DNA of 64,000 nucleotides, from contig OZ242212.1 in assembly GCA_965206355.1 (NCBI GenBank), positions 2,299,324 to 2,363,323 of the forward strand. Direction: 5' to 3'. The position numbers and the translations under genes are program-made. Under the pieces are notes generated by a model. The model worked only from the letters and a program-made list of their open reading frames with translations, made no database searches and was not told where the DNA came from. Source of the stretch: Spongiihabitans sp965206355 (GTDB lineage: Bacteria > Pseudomonadota > Gammaproteobacteria > Arenicellales > Poriferihabitantaceae). Position 1 is the first letter of the stretch, and each line of letters opens with the position of its first letter. Below, piece by piece: positions 33,652-43,148 of the stretch.

Positions 33652-33662
33652 TTGTCATACAA
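33652..33662. promoter_or_regulatory. Putative FCD-GntR operator upstream of livH
   Basis: TTGTCATACAA fits the FadR-group consensus TNGTNNNACNA exactly. It lies about 50 bp before the livH start, inside an AT-rich stretch (TATAATATATG at 33640-33650) where the leftward promoter would be, so binding would repress by occlusion. The regulator at 28181 is the nearest candidate. Confidence 0.6.
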
Positions 33663-33839
33663 ACTAACATAGTAATAGGCATTGTACAAGGAGATTCTCC
33701 TGAAAGTCCATACTTACCTGATTTGTCTCATAGGTGCTGAACCCAGACAGATTGGTTGACTGCTGGTAGAATCGGTAGTAGTTTGAGGTTATCTCTGCTT
33801 AAAAGGCGAATCGATACGAAAAGAGAATTAGTACTATAG

Positions 33840-33990
33840 GAGACCTTCGCATAATTCAAAATACTGTCAGAGAACAATTAAAACGGCTCTAATTGAGACA
33901 AAATAATGTCGCTTTTGACAAGATTAATGAGTTTTTTTCAATGAGAAGTCATGGAATTTGGACAGTCAATCTGATTGATGCAAAGGTCTC
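33840..33990. mobile_element. MITE-like element with related ends
   Basis: Tips GAGACCTTCGCAT and ATGCAAAGGTCTC form inverted repeats of about 13 bp that share GAGACCTTTGCA with the main MITE family, but the 151-bp interior is different. Flanks TATAG and TATTA are only partly alike. It could be a diverged subfamily or the remains of the parent insertion sequence. Confidence 0.55.
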
Positions 33991-34140
33991 TATTAACAGT
34001 ATCTTTAGCGTCTGATATCATGATACCCTGACTGGCATCGCTATTGTTTGGATGAGTAATAGCCCCGTGCTGGTTCTGGTGGCAGTATTTCGAGATGTAT
34101 GCAGATAGGTATAGGTCTTATAAGTTATGAGTACGTTAAA

Positions 34141-35628
34141 ATGAGAAAAAAAATCCAGCGTTATCAGCATTATATCAATGGCGAATGGTGCGACGCATCA
34201 GATCGAGCTACGCTTACCAGCATCAATCCAGCCGATGAAACAAGCTGGGCGGAAATCGCGGTTGCCAGTGAAGAGGATGTTAATAGTGCGGTCGCCGCTG
34301 CCAAAACGGCTCTGTATCACTCTGCTTGGGCATCAATGAGCGCGACCGAGCGCGGTAAGTTAATACGACGGTTGGGTGATTTGGTGCTTGAACATGCCGA
34401 CTACCTTGCTGAAATTGAAACCACCGACAGCGGCAAGCTGTTGACGGAAACGCGGGCACAAACCCGATACGTCGCCGACTACTACTATTATTATGCCGGT
34501 ATGGCGGACAAGATTGAAGGCTCAACGCTACCGATTGACAAGCCGGATATGCATGTATTTACAACCCGTCAACCGATTGGCGTTGTTGCGGCAGTGGTGC
34601 CTTGGAATGCACAAATGTTTTTAACTGCCACCAAGTTAGGACCGGCACTGGCTGCCGGCAATACGGTGGTGCTAAAAGCCTCCGAGGTCGCGCCGACACC
34701 GCTGTTTGAATTTGCAAAAATTGCAGAGCAAGCCGGGTTTCCTGCTGGAGTAATCAATGTCATTACCGGTTTTGGAGAACCCTGTGGCCGTGCCTTAACC
34801 GCACATCAAGATATTGCACGGGTGGCATTTACCGGCGGACCGGAAACTGCCTCCAGAGTCATTCAAAATACCAGCAATAACTTTGCCCATGTTTCTTTGG
34901 AGCTGGGTGGAAAATCACCTATTTTGGTATTTGACGATGCCCGCATTGAGGGGGCGGTGAATGGTATTATTGCTGGCAATTTTGGTGCTTCCGGACAAAG
35001 TTGTGTGGCGGGATCGCGAGTTTTTATCCAGCGCGGCATTTATAATGATGTGATGACCAGACTGGTTGAGCGAACCCGACAAATTCGGCTTGGCGATCCG
35101 CTGGTACAGGAAACACAGATCGGCCCACTGGCAACCCGCGCACAAATAGAACGTATCATTTGTGCCGTTGAAAAATCGCGGAGACAAGGTGCAACATTAC
35201 TACACGGTGGCCAACAGCCTGAGCAATTTGACAAAGGTTATTACTTTGAGCCGACCATCCTCGACTGCCCACACCAAAACATTGAGACCGTACAACAGGA
35301 AATGTTTGGTCCGGTTCTCAGTGCGATGAAGTTTGACGATGAAGAGGAAGGCATTGCCATGGCGAATAATACGCGCTTTGGACTCGGTGCTGGGATATTT
35401 ACGGAAAATCTGGCTCGGGCGCACCGCGTCAGCGCGAGAATCCGTTCAGGAATACTGTGGATTAACACCTACCGCGCGATATCGCCCATCGCCCCTTTCG
35501 GTGGCTTTGGGCACAGTGGTTTTGGGCGCGAAGCGGGTATGGAGGTCATGCTGGATTATACCCGACCCAAAACCGTTTGGATTAATACCTCCAGCGAGTC
35601 GATGGCAAACCCCTTTGTTATGCGGTGA
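34141..35628 (+). CDS. NAD(P)-dependent aldehyde dehydrogenase
   Basis: A 495-residue oxidoreductase. Cofactor-binding PWNAQMF and GNTVVLKASEVAP, catalytic glutamate in SLELGGKSP and catalytic cysteine in FGASGQSCVAGSR are present, with the C-terminal FGGFGHSGFGREAG. ATG 34141 gives the normal family start (YQHYINGEWCDAS). It is not the CoA-dependent IolA of inositol breakdown, which has a different active-site segment, despite the iol genes next door. The substrate is unknown; aromatic, betaine-type and other aldehydes are oxidised by this family. It is convergent with iolB, 34 bp apart. Confidence 0.88.
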   Translation: MRKKIQRYQHYINGEWCDASDRATLTSINPADETSWAEIAVASEEDVNSAVAAAKTALYHSAWASMSATERGKLIRRLGDLVLEHADYLAEIETTDSGKLLTETRAQTRYVADYYYYYAGMADKIEGSTLPIDKPDMHVFTTRQPIGVVAAVVPWNAQMFLTATKLGPALAAGNTVVLKASEVAPTPLFEFAKIAEQAGFPAGVINVITGFGEPCGRALTAHQDIARVAFTGGPETASRVIQNTSNNFAHVSLELGGKSPILVFDDARIEGAVNGIIAGNFGASGQSCVAGSRVFIQRGIYNDVMTRLVERTRQIRLGDPLVQETQIGPLATRAQIERIICAVEKSRRQGATLLHGGQQPEQFDKGYYFEPTILDCPHQNIETVQQEMFGPVLSAMKFDDEEEGIAMANNTRFGLGAGIFTENLARAHRVSARIRSGILWINTYRAISPIAPFGGFGHSGFGREAGMEVMLDYTRPKTVWINTSSESMANPFVMR

Positions 35629-35662
35629 TTACGCAACTGATGGCATTCAACGGGCGTGTTTG

Positions 35663-36463
35663 TCAGCACTCCGCTAAAATCCAGGCATGCTCCGGATCAT
35701 TGCTGAACTTCCATTCACGCACCGGTCCTGCCATCACATTCAGGTAATATGACTGATAACCATAAGGCACGCCGACCGGATGATAGCCTTTGGGAACAAT
35801 GACACAATCTTTGTTATAGACAGCCATTGTTTCATCCAAAGAAAAGTCATCGGTATAAACTCTTTGGAAAACAAAACCCTGAGCGGGGTTAATTCTATGA
35901 TAATACGTTTCTTCAAGATATGACTCGTGTGGTAGTTGATTCAGATCATGTTTATGCGGCGGATAGCTTGACCAATGCCCACTCGGGGTAAACACTTCTG
36001 TCAATAATAAACGCTCTGCCGCTTGATCCGACATTAAAATATTATGAATACGGCGAGCATTACCACCCTTGCCGCGTTCAGAAACCGTAATCTGCTCCGG
36101 TTTAATTAAGCGCACTGGATATTTCCCGGTTACCGATGTGGCACTGCCAATACCCAGCTCTACATCTGTAGTTGCTTGGATTTGAACCTCCGTATTGGGC
36201 GGGATATAAACCGCATAAGGCGGTATTTCGTCAAACGGCGAGTTCCTCTCGCCAATGTTTTCATAACATTGACCTGCCGCTGTAATTGTCGCCTTACCCG
36301 CCAAAATCACGAGACAGCATTCCTTGTTCTGACAATCATCTTGCCATAGCGCACCCTTTTTTAATGCTAACGCACAAAACCCGACATACTGCCATGCGGC
36401 AATTTCAGGGGTGATATAAATTTGTTGTGATTGCTTGTAATTCGCTTTGTGTAACAATTGCAT
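35663..36463 (-). CDS. iolB: 5-Deoxy-glucuronate isomerase
   Basis: A 266-residue cupin that converts 5-deoxy-glucuronate to 5-dehydro-2-deoxygluconate in inositol breakdown. Cupin metal-binding residues lie in SSYPPHKHD and ESYLEETYYHRI, followed by VFQRVYTDD and the C-terminal NVMAGPVREWKFSNDPEHAW typical of IolB. ATG at 36463 (MQLLHKANY) fits the family; a longer reading from 36502 adds 13 unrelated residues. It is the last iol gene in the leftward cluster, separated from iolE by about 270 bp. Confidence 0.93.
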   Translation of the reverse strand: MQLLHKANYKQSQQIYITPEIAAWQYVGFCALALKKGALWQDDCQNKECCLVILAGKATITAAGQCYENIGERNSPFDEIPPYAVYIPPNTEVQIQATTDVELGIGSATSVTGKYPVRLIKPEQITVSERGKGGNARRIHNILMSDQAAERLLLTEVFTPSGHWSSYPPHKHDLNQLPHESYLEETYYHRINPAQGFVFQRVYTDDFSLDETMAVYNKDCVIVPKGYHPVGVPYGYQSYYLNVMAGPVREWKFSNDPEHAWILAEC

Positions 36464-36667
36464 GGATACGATCCTCTTGGATAATCGGTCATTATGAGCC
36501 AAGCCCGTACTGGCGTTTTTTATTTGCCAAAGTACCGGTCAGCTCAACACAGGCAGATAGTAGGCTAATCCACAACAAAAAGCAGGATCTCGGCATAATG
36601 TTCTGTTCGCTCAGACAGCCAATTGTAGGCCAATTAGCAATGACAGGCAAAACCACACTTTCAATGA

Positions 36668-36703
36668 ATAAGAATGATGTTTGAATGAATCAAATAAATT
36701 CAC
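36668..36703 (-). repeat. iolD-derived 36-bp fragment between iolB and iolE
   Basis: ATAAGAATGATGTTTGAATG and the next 16 bases match iolD codons at 38535-38570 with four differences. Read on the minus strand it gives FDSFKHHSYS, against FDSFKHHSYP in IolD. The remaining ~190 bp of this gap hold nothing recognisable. Confidence 0.7.
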
Positions 36704-36732
36704 GAGGGTTGACGGGTTTCTAAATGCTGCAC

Positions 36733-37623
36733 TCATAGTTTGGATTGTTTGAGACATTGGTTTAAATATTGATAGCCGATAGTGGCATAAGTCAGCGGAT
36801 GCGCGATGATGGGGTCCTGCTCGGCTTCAACCACCAGCCAGCCTTGGTAGTCATTTTTTTTCAACCCTTTCAAAATCTCAACATAATCAATTACACCATC
36901 TCCCGGGACGGTAAACACACCATTTAATACCGCATCCAGAAAAGACAAGTCGCGATTTTTTACATCCTTGAGTACCGTTTCCCTGATGTCTTTGCAATGC
37001 ACATGATTGATACGATTTCCCCATGAATTCATGATATTGCGCCAATCGCCATCCGCATACACCAAATGTCCCGTATCTAATAACAAGCCCATGGATTTTG
37101 TATTTTCCATTAGACCATCAATATCCTGTTCAGATTCAATGATAGTACCCATGTGATGGTGATACGCCATTTGCACCTCATTGTCTTCAAGGTAGTGTGC
37201 AAATTCATCAACTTTTTTATAAAAATCAGCATCCTGATTGTCTGACAAAACGCTTCTTTTGCTCAAGCCAATATGTTGCTGGGCATGAATGGCTCCACTA
37301 ACCTCGCAGCAGACCATCACGTTAGCAGCCAGCGCTTTCAATAGCTGCAAATGCGGTTGCACCGCTTTGATTTCTTCAGCAACGGTTCGCTGTAACAACC
37401 GCATACTATACCAACCGGAAACCAGCGCAAGCTGATGTTTTTTTAAGAGCGGCTCCAGCAATCTGGCTTGACGGGGGAATTTATTCCCCAGCTCAACACC
37501 GAAAAATCCTGCCTGCCGACTGTCGCTTAAACAGCTTTCAAGCGAAGTTTCCGCACCCAATGATGGCAGGTCATCGTTACTCCAAGCAATCGGATTGATG
37601 CCCAGTTTTACATGACTACTCAA
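36733..37623 (-). CDS. iolE: Inosose dehydratase
   Basis: A 296-residue TIM-barrel metalloenzyme that dehydrates scyllo-inosose to the trione-type intermediate used by IolD. Start VKLGINPIAWSNDDLPSLG, GFFGVELGNKFP, MAYHHHMGTIIESEQDID, LLLDTGHLVYADGD and HVHCKDIR with metal ligands, and the C-terminal GWLVVEAEQDP are all as expected. It is 41 bp downstream of iolD in the same operon. Confidence 0.94.
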   Translation of the reverse strand: MSSHVKLGINPIAWSNDDLPSLGAETSLESCLSDSRQAGFFGVELGNKFPRQARLLEPLLKKHQLALVSGWYSMRLLQRTVAEEIKAVQPHLQLLKALAANVMVCCEVSGAIHAQQHIGLSKRSVLSDNQDADFYKKVDEFAHYLEDNEVQMAYHHHMGTIIESEQDIDGLMENTKSMGLLLDTGHLVYADGDWRNIMNSWGNRINHVHCKDIRETVLKDVKNRDLSFLDAVLNGVFTVPGDGVIDYVEILKGLKKNDYQGWLVVEAEQDPIIAHPLTYATIGYQYLNQCLKQSKL

Positions 37624-37664
37624 CTTGGCTGACCTTGGTAATGAGCTGCTGATAAACCCAAATT

Positions 37665-39548
37665 TTATTGTCCATAGGGTTGTTTTTGTTTGGCGATTTG
37701 ATATTGTTTGCGCGCTTGTTGAACCTCATTGCGACTGGATACTTCAGCGACAGCCACATCCCACCAAGCTCCGCCCTGCTCGGTGGCATTGAGCGAATCG
37801 GTGTCAATAACAATCACATAACTGTCCTTACTTTTGCGGGCTTCTTGTAATGCCTGCTCTAATTCTGATATCGTTCCCACATACTTGGCTTGTGCGCCTA
37901 AAGACTGTGCATGCGCGGCAAAATCAATTTCCTTATTTTCTTTTTGTGTGGCTTTTTGCGTTTCTGTTTGATAGCTAGGGCAATCTTTCCACAAATTGTT
38001 AAACGATGTACTGCCACAGGAAAGTTGTAAGCGGTTGATACAGGCAAAACCACGATTATTCAAAACCACAACCGTAATCTTGTATCCCGACATCACCGCA
38101 GTAGCGAGTTCAGAATTAAGCATTAAATAACTGCCATCGCCGACCATCACAATCACATCTCGGCTGGGATGCGCCATTTTCACCCCCAAACCGCCAGCAA
38201 TTTCATAGCCCATGCAGGAATATCCATACTCCAAATGGTATCCCAGATGGTGTCGGGTTTGCCACAGTTTATGCAATTCTCCCGGCAACCCACCTGCCGC
38301 ACAAACCAGCGTGCTATTTTCATCACTGTTACGCTGCACCGCACCAATCACCTCAGCATCATTCGGTAGATAACGGGGTGTGTCTTTTGTCGGTTGCGCG
38401 GTTAGTTGGCGGACGGTTTCCTGCCAGTTTTGATAATAGGTTTGACCGTCATACAACCATTTTTTGGGTGCCTGCCAATTTTGCAAAGCAGCTTGCAACG
38501 CTAACAGTGCCTGTTGAGCATCGCCTTGCAATGGATAAGAATGGTGCTTGAATGAGTCAAATGAATTCACATTTATATTGAGAATGGGTTTATTCAACAA
38601 AGTTCTTGAAGCGGTGGTGAAATCTTGCAATCGTGTGCCAATGGCAATAATTAAATCCGCTTTTACTGCCGCTTGATTAGCGCTTGATGACCCGGTAACA
38701 CCGATTGCCCCCAATTGATGCGGATGATTAAATGTCAATGCCCCTTTGCCCGCCTGAGTTTCTGCTACCGGGATATTAAATTTTTCTACAAAATGTTGAA
38801 GCGTTTGGGTTGCCAACGAATAATGTACGCCGCCGCCAACAATCATCAGCGGGCGGTTACTTTTTTTGATTAAATTGCAGGCAAAATATAATTGTTGCAA
38901 ATCAACACCTGGACGAATAATGTGATGAGTTGTTGCTTCAAAAAAACTAACAGGATAATCAAACGCCATCGTTTGCACATCCTGTGGCAGACAAATTGTC
39001 GCTGGCCCGCAGTCAGCCGGGTCTAATAAAACACGCAATGCGGCTGGCAAGGTGGTAATCAGTTGCTCGGGACGAGTAATTCGGTCAAAATATCGGGAGA
39101 CTGGCTTAAAACAATCATTGACGGTAATATTCAGGTCATTGAAATGCTCTATTTGCTGCAACACTGGAGCCGATGTGCGCGTGGCAAAAGTATCTCCGGG
39201 CAGCAACAACACCGGCAAACGATTGGCAAAAGCCAATGCCGCTGCCGTAACCATATTGCTTGCCCCCGGACCAATCGAGCTGGTACACACCAGCATACGG
39301 CGGCGGCGATGCTGTTTGGCAAAAGCGATTGCCGCCAATGCCATGCCCTGTTCATTATGTGCGCGAAAAGTGGGAAATTGCGCCTGAACCTGTTCCAGTG
39401 CCTCACCCAACCCTGCGACATTGCCATGACCAAAAATAGCCCAACATCCTGCAAATAAGGTTTTGGTTTGATTGTTCGGCGTTGTCATCCACTGGTTTTG
39501 TAAAAACCGAATCAAGGCTTGCGACATCGTTAATCGGATTGTTTTCAT
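37665..39548 (-). CDS. iolD: 3D-(3,5/4)-trihydroxycyclohexane-1,2-dione hydrolase
   Basis: A 627-residue thiamine-diphosphate enzyme that opens the inositol ring to 5-deoxy-glucuronate. The activating glutamate lies in FRAHNEQGMALAA, the TPP-binding motif is GDGSYLMLN followed by NNRGFACI, and the start TIRLTMSQALIRFL is characteristic. ATG at 39548 is preferred to a reading 22 codons longer. It lies between iolC and iolE in one leftward operon. Confidence 0.94.
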   Translation of the reverse strand: MKTIRLTMSQALIRFLQNQWMTTPNNQTKTLFAGCWAIFGHGNVAGLGEALEQVQAQFPTFRAHNEQGMALAAIAFAKQHRRRRMLVCTSSIGPGASNMVTAAALAFANRLPVLLLPGDTFATRTSAPVLQQIEHFNDLNITVNDCFKPVSRYFDRITRPEQLITTLPAALRVLLDPADCGPATICLPQDVQTMAFDYPVSFFEATTHHIIRPGVDLQQLYFACNLIKKSNRPLMIVGGGVHYSLATQTLQHFVEKFNIPVAETQAGKGALTFNHPHQLGAIGVTGSSSANQAAVKADLIIAIGTRLQDFTTASRTLLNKPILNINVNSFDSFKHHSYPLQGDAQQALLALQAALQNWQAPKKWLYDGQTYYQNWQETVRQLTAQPTKDTPRYLPNDAEVIGAVQRNSDENSTLVCAAGGLPGELHKLWQTRHHLGYHLEYGYSCMGYEIAGGLGVKMAHPSRDVIVMVGDGSYLMLNSELATAVMSGYKITVVVLNNRGFACINRLQLSCGSTSFNNLWKDCPSYQTETQKATQKENKEIDFAAHAQSLGAQAKYVGTISELEQALQEARKSKDSYVIVIDTDSLNATEQGGAWWDVAVAEVSSRNEVQQARKQYQIAKQKQPYGQ

Positions 39549-39662
39549 CGTTATTGTTAGCTCCTCGACATTAAGAGTGGATTTAAGGATTACGCTGACA
39601 GGGCTGGCAATCATCCGTTATTGTATGACGCTTTGCGTTGCAACCAAATAACCAATCAGCCG

Positions 39663-41585
39663 TTATTTATGATGCTTTGCATTCAACCAATAGCCAATCA
39701 TCCGTTGGTAATTATCGGCTATTTCATCCAGCAATTGCGCTTCATCAATGCTTCCTTTTAACCATTTCTTCGCCGCTTCCTCAAACACCGTGTTGCCAAC
39801 CATAAAACCTTTTAGCCATGGAGAATGGGCGGCGTTATTGAAATCTCGTGTCCATAATGATTCGGCTTGCACTAATCCCGAAATACTTATGCCTCGGCAA
39901 TAAGCATCGTGATTGCTGATGATTTTTCCCAGATTATCCCAACCCGCCTGGCTTTGCGGAGGGAATTTCCACCAGTCCGGATAAATATCTAAATGATAGA
40001 AACGGCCGATTGCACGCGCTAATGTTTGATTATCGGTTTTAGAATTTACCGGCGGCATAATTTCCAATAACAATTCATGTTCTGTTTGACAGCAGGCCTC
40101 ATACAGTTGTTTGAGCTTACGCTCCTGCGCTAAACGTAATTCGATAGCGTCATCCGCATGGTAAATCACCAAACATTTGACCACATGCTCGCGTGGCCAA
40201 GTTGTTAAATGTGCAGCAACATTATCGCCGACTACAAACTCTAATGGACGGCTACTCGGCAATTCCACTGAACGGGCAATCCACCAACCGCTACCAGTCG
40301 CTTGATTGAGTACATCTTGTCCATATTGATCATCACACAGTATTCCCGGCATAATGTCAGCAGAGATGTGATAAATCGCTTGTTTCGCAGCAGCAAAAAT
40401 CAACCGTTGCAAATAAGGAATCTGCGTATCGTTGCCTTGAATTTTCATCGCCAAATCGAATAATAGCTTAGCCTGATCAAACGCAATCACGCATAAGTTG
40501 ATAGACGGATTCATCGGCTGTTTTTGTCTGGCGGCGATTTTATGCAGGTGGTTTAAGTATCGGCTTGCATTCGGATTTTTGATCTCAGCCGCATTTTCAA
40601 TGTAGTGATTAAGCTCGTTCCAATCCGGCATTGCTGGCGCGCAACCATGTCTTGAAACCACCAAAGCCCCGCAAGCGTTGGCATAAGTGCAGCATTTTTC
40701 CGTGCTTTTTGCATCAATCCAACCGCGCAAAAAACCACTAAAGAAGGCATCGCCCGCCCCAAGTATGTTCAAAATATCAACATGAAACCCAGCAAAGTTC
40801 AAAGCATCATCAAGGCAATCAGGAATACGGTCATTAAAGACAGCGCATCCTAATGGGCCTCTTTTAACAACCAACTCTGCTCCGGTCAGGTTACGAATAC
40901 GTTTCAGGCATTTGACAATATCACTACGTCCACCTGCAATACAAAACTCTTCCTCAGTGCCAACGATTAAATCAAACAAGGGCAAAATGCTTTGTAAGTG
41001 CGCGGTAACGGTATCGCTTGAAACATAACGGTTTTCACCTTCACCTTGCGCGGTCAGCCCCCAAAGCACCGGACGATAATCAATATCAAGTGCCGTTTTT
41101 GTGTTATTTTTTTGGGCTAAGTCAATCGTATGGTGACAAACATTAGAAGAATATGCGGATGAAAAATGGCTGCCGGTAATCGCTAATACTTTCGCTGAAG
41201 CAATAAATGCTTCATCAATCAAAGCAGTGTCAATGGCCATATCAGCCACTTGTTCACGATAAAACAATAAAGGGAAAGTGTCTTTATCCTTAATGGCTAA
41301 CAATACCAAGCCGGTCAACCGTTGATTGTCAAATTGAATATGACTAACATCAACCCCGGCATCGGCTAATTCTTGTTTAACAAAATGCCCCATTTGCTCA
41401 TTGCCGACGCGAGTAAGCATAGCAGATTTCAAGCCCAATCTTGCCGTACCGAACGCAACATTAGCTGATGAACCGCCTAAATACTTAGCAAAAGAACTGA
41501 CATCTTCCAATTTACTGCCAATTTGTTGGGCATACAAATCAACGCCAGCACGACCTAAACAGATGACATCTAATGTTTTATTCAT
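39663..41585 (-). CDS. iolC: 5-Dehydro-2-deoxygluconokinase fused to DUF2090
   Basis: A 640-residue two-domain protein. Residues 1 to about 330 form a PfkB sugar kinase (VICLGRAGVDLYAQQIG, GGSSANVAFGTARLGL, catalytic NILGAGDAFFSGFLRGW). From about 365 a DUF2090 aldolase-like domain follows (INLCVIAFDQAKLLFDLA, PGILCDDQYG, LLLEIMPP, YPDWWKFPP). The fusion is common in Proteobacteria, and the second domain may supply the IolJ aldolase step. ATG at 41585 (MNKTLDVICLG) is the family start. First gene of the leftward iol operon. Confidence 0.92.
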   Translation of the reverse strand: MNKTLDVICLGRAGVDLYAQQIGSKLEDVSSFAKYLGGSSANVAFGTARLGLKSAMLTRVGNEQMGHFVKQELADAGVDVSHIQFDNQRLTGLVLLAIKDKDTFPLLFYREQVADMAIDTALIDEAFIASAKVLAITGSHFSSAYSSNVCHHTIDLAQKNNTKTALDIDYRPVLWGLTAQGEGENRYVSSDTVTAHLQSILPLFDLIVGTEEEFCIAGGRSDIVKCLKRIRNLTGAELVVKRGPLGCAVFNDRIPDCLDDALNFAGFHVDILNILGAGDAFFSGFLRGWIDAKSTEKCCTYANACGALVVSRHGCAPAMPDWNELNHYIENAAEIKNPNASRYLNHLHKIAARQKQPMNPSINLCVIAFDQAKLLFDLAMKIQGNDTQIPYLQRLIFAAAKQAIYHISADIMPGILCDDQYGQDVLNQATGSGWWIARSVELPSSRPLEFVVGDNVAAHLTTWPREHVVKCLVIYHADDAIELRLAQERKLKQLYEACCQTEHELLLEIMPPVNSKTDNQTLARAIGRFYHLDIYPDWWKFPPQSQAGWDNLGKIISNHDAYCRGISISGLVQAESLWTRDFNNAAHSPWLKGFMVGNTVFEEAAKKWLKGSIDEAQLLDEIADNYQRMIGYWLNAKHHK

Positions 41586-41986
41586 ATCCGCATGCTCCAA
41601 TTTACCAAAGGGCGACTATCGTTATTGCAAAGCACGCAGACGCCGTACCAATTCTATTTCGTCCATTATACCCTGTGCAACCTTGATAATGACCGGTCCT
41701 ATTGATTCGGCATCACAGTCAATACGCTTTATTTCGAGGCAGACGGTCATTGTTCGATATGCCGTCCGTTTGTTTGGGAATCGTGCTTGGTGTCCGCTTG
41801 GGTGTTGATTGGTTTTGCTTCAAACCATTGTAAATCATTTTTATTTCCAGCCATAGGCATTGCAAACTGTTATGGCTTTTGGTATAACGCCGTCCCGATT
41901 TTGAGACGGGCTTGTTTAACCAATCAGAATTTACCTATAATCTCTTAACCTATAACCCTTTACTCGTATTACCCGGACTTCTATAA
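41586..41986. other. Intergenic region between iolC and dksA
   Basis: About 400 bp, the likely promoter region of both the iol operon and dksA. A 42-codon minus-strand frame from 41749 to about 41621 (MTVCLEIKRIDCDAESIGPV..., ending RRLRALQ) has no recognised homologue and is left unannotated. No iolR gene is present. Confidence 0.5.
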
Positions 41987-42421
41987 ATGGCAACAAAGAA
42001 AAAACCTGGATTGTTAATTCACGGCATCAAACCTTATAAATTAAAAAAATCCGAAAAATATATGGGGCGTGCCCAATTAGCGTATTTTGAAGCCATTCTC
42101 AGGGCATGGCATACCGAACTCACCAGTGAAACTTACCGTACCGTGCATAATATCCAGGATGAAACGGCAAATCACCCCGATCCTACCGATCGAGCCAGCC
42201 AGGAAACCGATATGGCACTCGAATTGCGCGGACGTGACCGTGACCGCAAGCTCATCAAGAAAATTGAAAGCTCGATTGCGCTACTGCATTCGAGTGATTT
42301 CGGTTATTGTGAAAATTGCGGGGAAGAAATAGGCTTTAAACGTCTTGAAGCACGTCCCACTGCCAACCTGTGTATTGACTGCAAGACGCTGGACGAAATC
42401 CGCGAAAAGCAAGTATTCTGA
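41987..42421 (+). CDS. dksA: RNA polymerase-binding transcription factor DksA
   Basis: A 144-residue ppGpp cofactor. The coiled-coil carries the tip motif DPTDRASQETD with the acidic residues that reach into the RNA polymerase secondary channel, followed by ELRGRDRDRKLIKKIESSI. The C-terminal zinc finger is CENC...CIDC. Length and start fit DksA. Confidence 0.94.
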   Translation: MATKKKPGLLIHGIKPYKLKKSEKYMGRAQLAYFEAILRAWHTELTSETYRTVHNIQDETANHPDPTDRASQETDMALELRGRDRDRKLIKKIESSIALLHSSDFGYCENCGEEIGFKRLEARPTANLCIDCKTLDEIREKQVF

Positions 42422-42482
42422 ACATTATCAGAATGCCACATCTCCTGAACAGGCGACGGTAACGGCGCAACCGAGCTGGTTG

Positions 42483-42962
42483 TTATGACGGCAAGGTTAA
42501 TGCTTCGCGGCTGACTATGATACCGTCTTCATCGGCATACACATAATGACCGACCTCAAAGGTAACGCCAGCGAACCGAACCGTAACATCTGCTTTGCCT
42601 AAACCTTCTTTGACGCTTTTAATCGGTATGCTGCCGAGTGCGCTTACGCCGAGTGGCATTTGCTTTATTTGCGCACTATCACGAATCAATCCATAAATAA
42701 TTATCCCGACCCAGCCGTTGTCCACTGCCTTTTGTGCCAGCATATCCCCAAGCATGGCGCAGCGTGTTGAGCCACCACCATCTACGACCAATACCGCACC
42801 ATCACCCTTTTCGGAGAGGGCTTGACGCACCAATGAATTATCTTCAAACGCTTTGACCGTGCGAATATGACCATGAAAATGCGAAAAACCACCGTAGCAT
42901 TGAAAAAGCGGTTGGCAGAGCTGGTAATTGGAATAGGTATCGGTTAGATCGGCTGTTTTCAT
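42483..42962 (-). CDS. rraA: RraA-family protein
   Basis: A 159-residue protein of the RraA / 4-hydroxy-4-methyl-2-oxoglutarate aldolase family. MKTADLTDTY at the start, then GDGAVLVVDGGGSTRCAMLG, GIIIYGLIRDSAQIKQMPLG and FAGVTFEVGHYVYADEDGII. Closest in pattern to E. coli RraA, an inhibitor of RNase E, but aldolase members keep the same Gly...Arg-Asp motif, so the symbol is tentative. The open frame extends 23 codons further upstream, but those run into a MITE; ATG 42962 matches family starts. Confidence 0.85.
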   Translation of the reverse strand: MKTADLTDTYSNYQLCQPLFQCYGGFSHFHGHIRTVKAFEDNSLVRQALSEKGDGAVLVVDGGGSTRCAMLGDMLAQKAVDNGWVGIIIYGLIRDSAQIKQMPLGVSALGSIPIKSVKEGLGKADVTVRFAGVTFEVGHYVYADEDGIIVSREALTLPS

Positions 42963-43009
42963 CGTCAAATAATTCTCATGGTTACGGGTTTGCGAATTTG
43001 TTATATGGT

Positions 43010-43148
43010 GAGACCTTTGCACGAAAGCCATTTCACCTCCATGCTACGTTAAAAACGTACTCAATCGGTCATTTATAAGCATAAACTCCCTCATTCCGTG
43101 CGTTTTTGCCTTGCCTAAAAGCGAAATCATCTTCCGTGCAAAGGTCTC
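43010..43148 (-). mobile_element. MITE copy 4 (139 bp, short form)
   Basis: Inverse orientation to the other copies. Tips GAGACC (43010) and GGTCTC (ending 43148), flanked by ATGGT at 43005-43009 and 43149-43153. It lies between rraA and aceK; its end supplies the last codons and stop of aceK. Removing one duplication and the element restores ...GCC ACC ATA TAA at the aceK end. Confidence 0.88.

Larger units (their letters stand above)
33604..34140. other. Intergenic region between livH and the aldehyde dehydrogenase gene
   Basis: About 540 bp. It contains the operator at 33652, a degenerate MITE-like element at 33840-33990, and about 150 bp before the aldehyde dehydrogenase start with no recognised feature. 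Nothing coding is supported. Confidence 0.6.

Noticed and set aside
34141..35628. Aldehyde dehydrogenase as IolA
   Set aside because: Active-site segment GASGQSCVAGSR and ELGGKSP are those of ordinary NAD(P) aldehyde dehydrogenases, not of the CoA-acylating methylmalonate-semialdehyde type.
41621..41749. 42-codon minus-strand frame upstream of iolC
   Set aside because: Too short, no recognised family and no clear ribosome-binding site.
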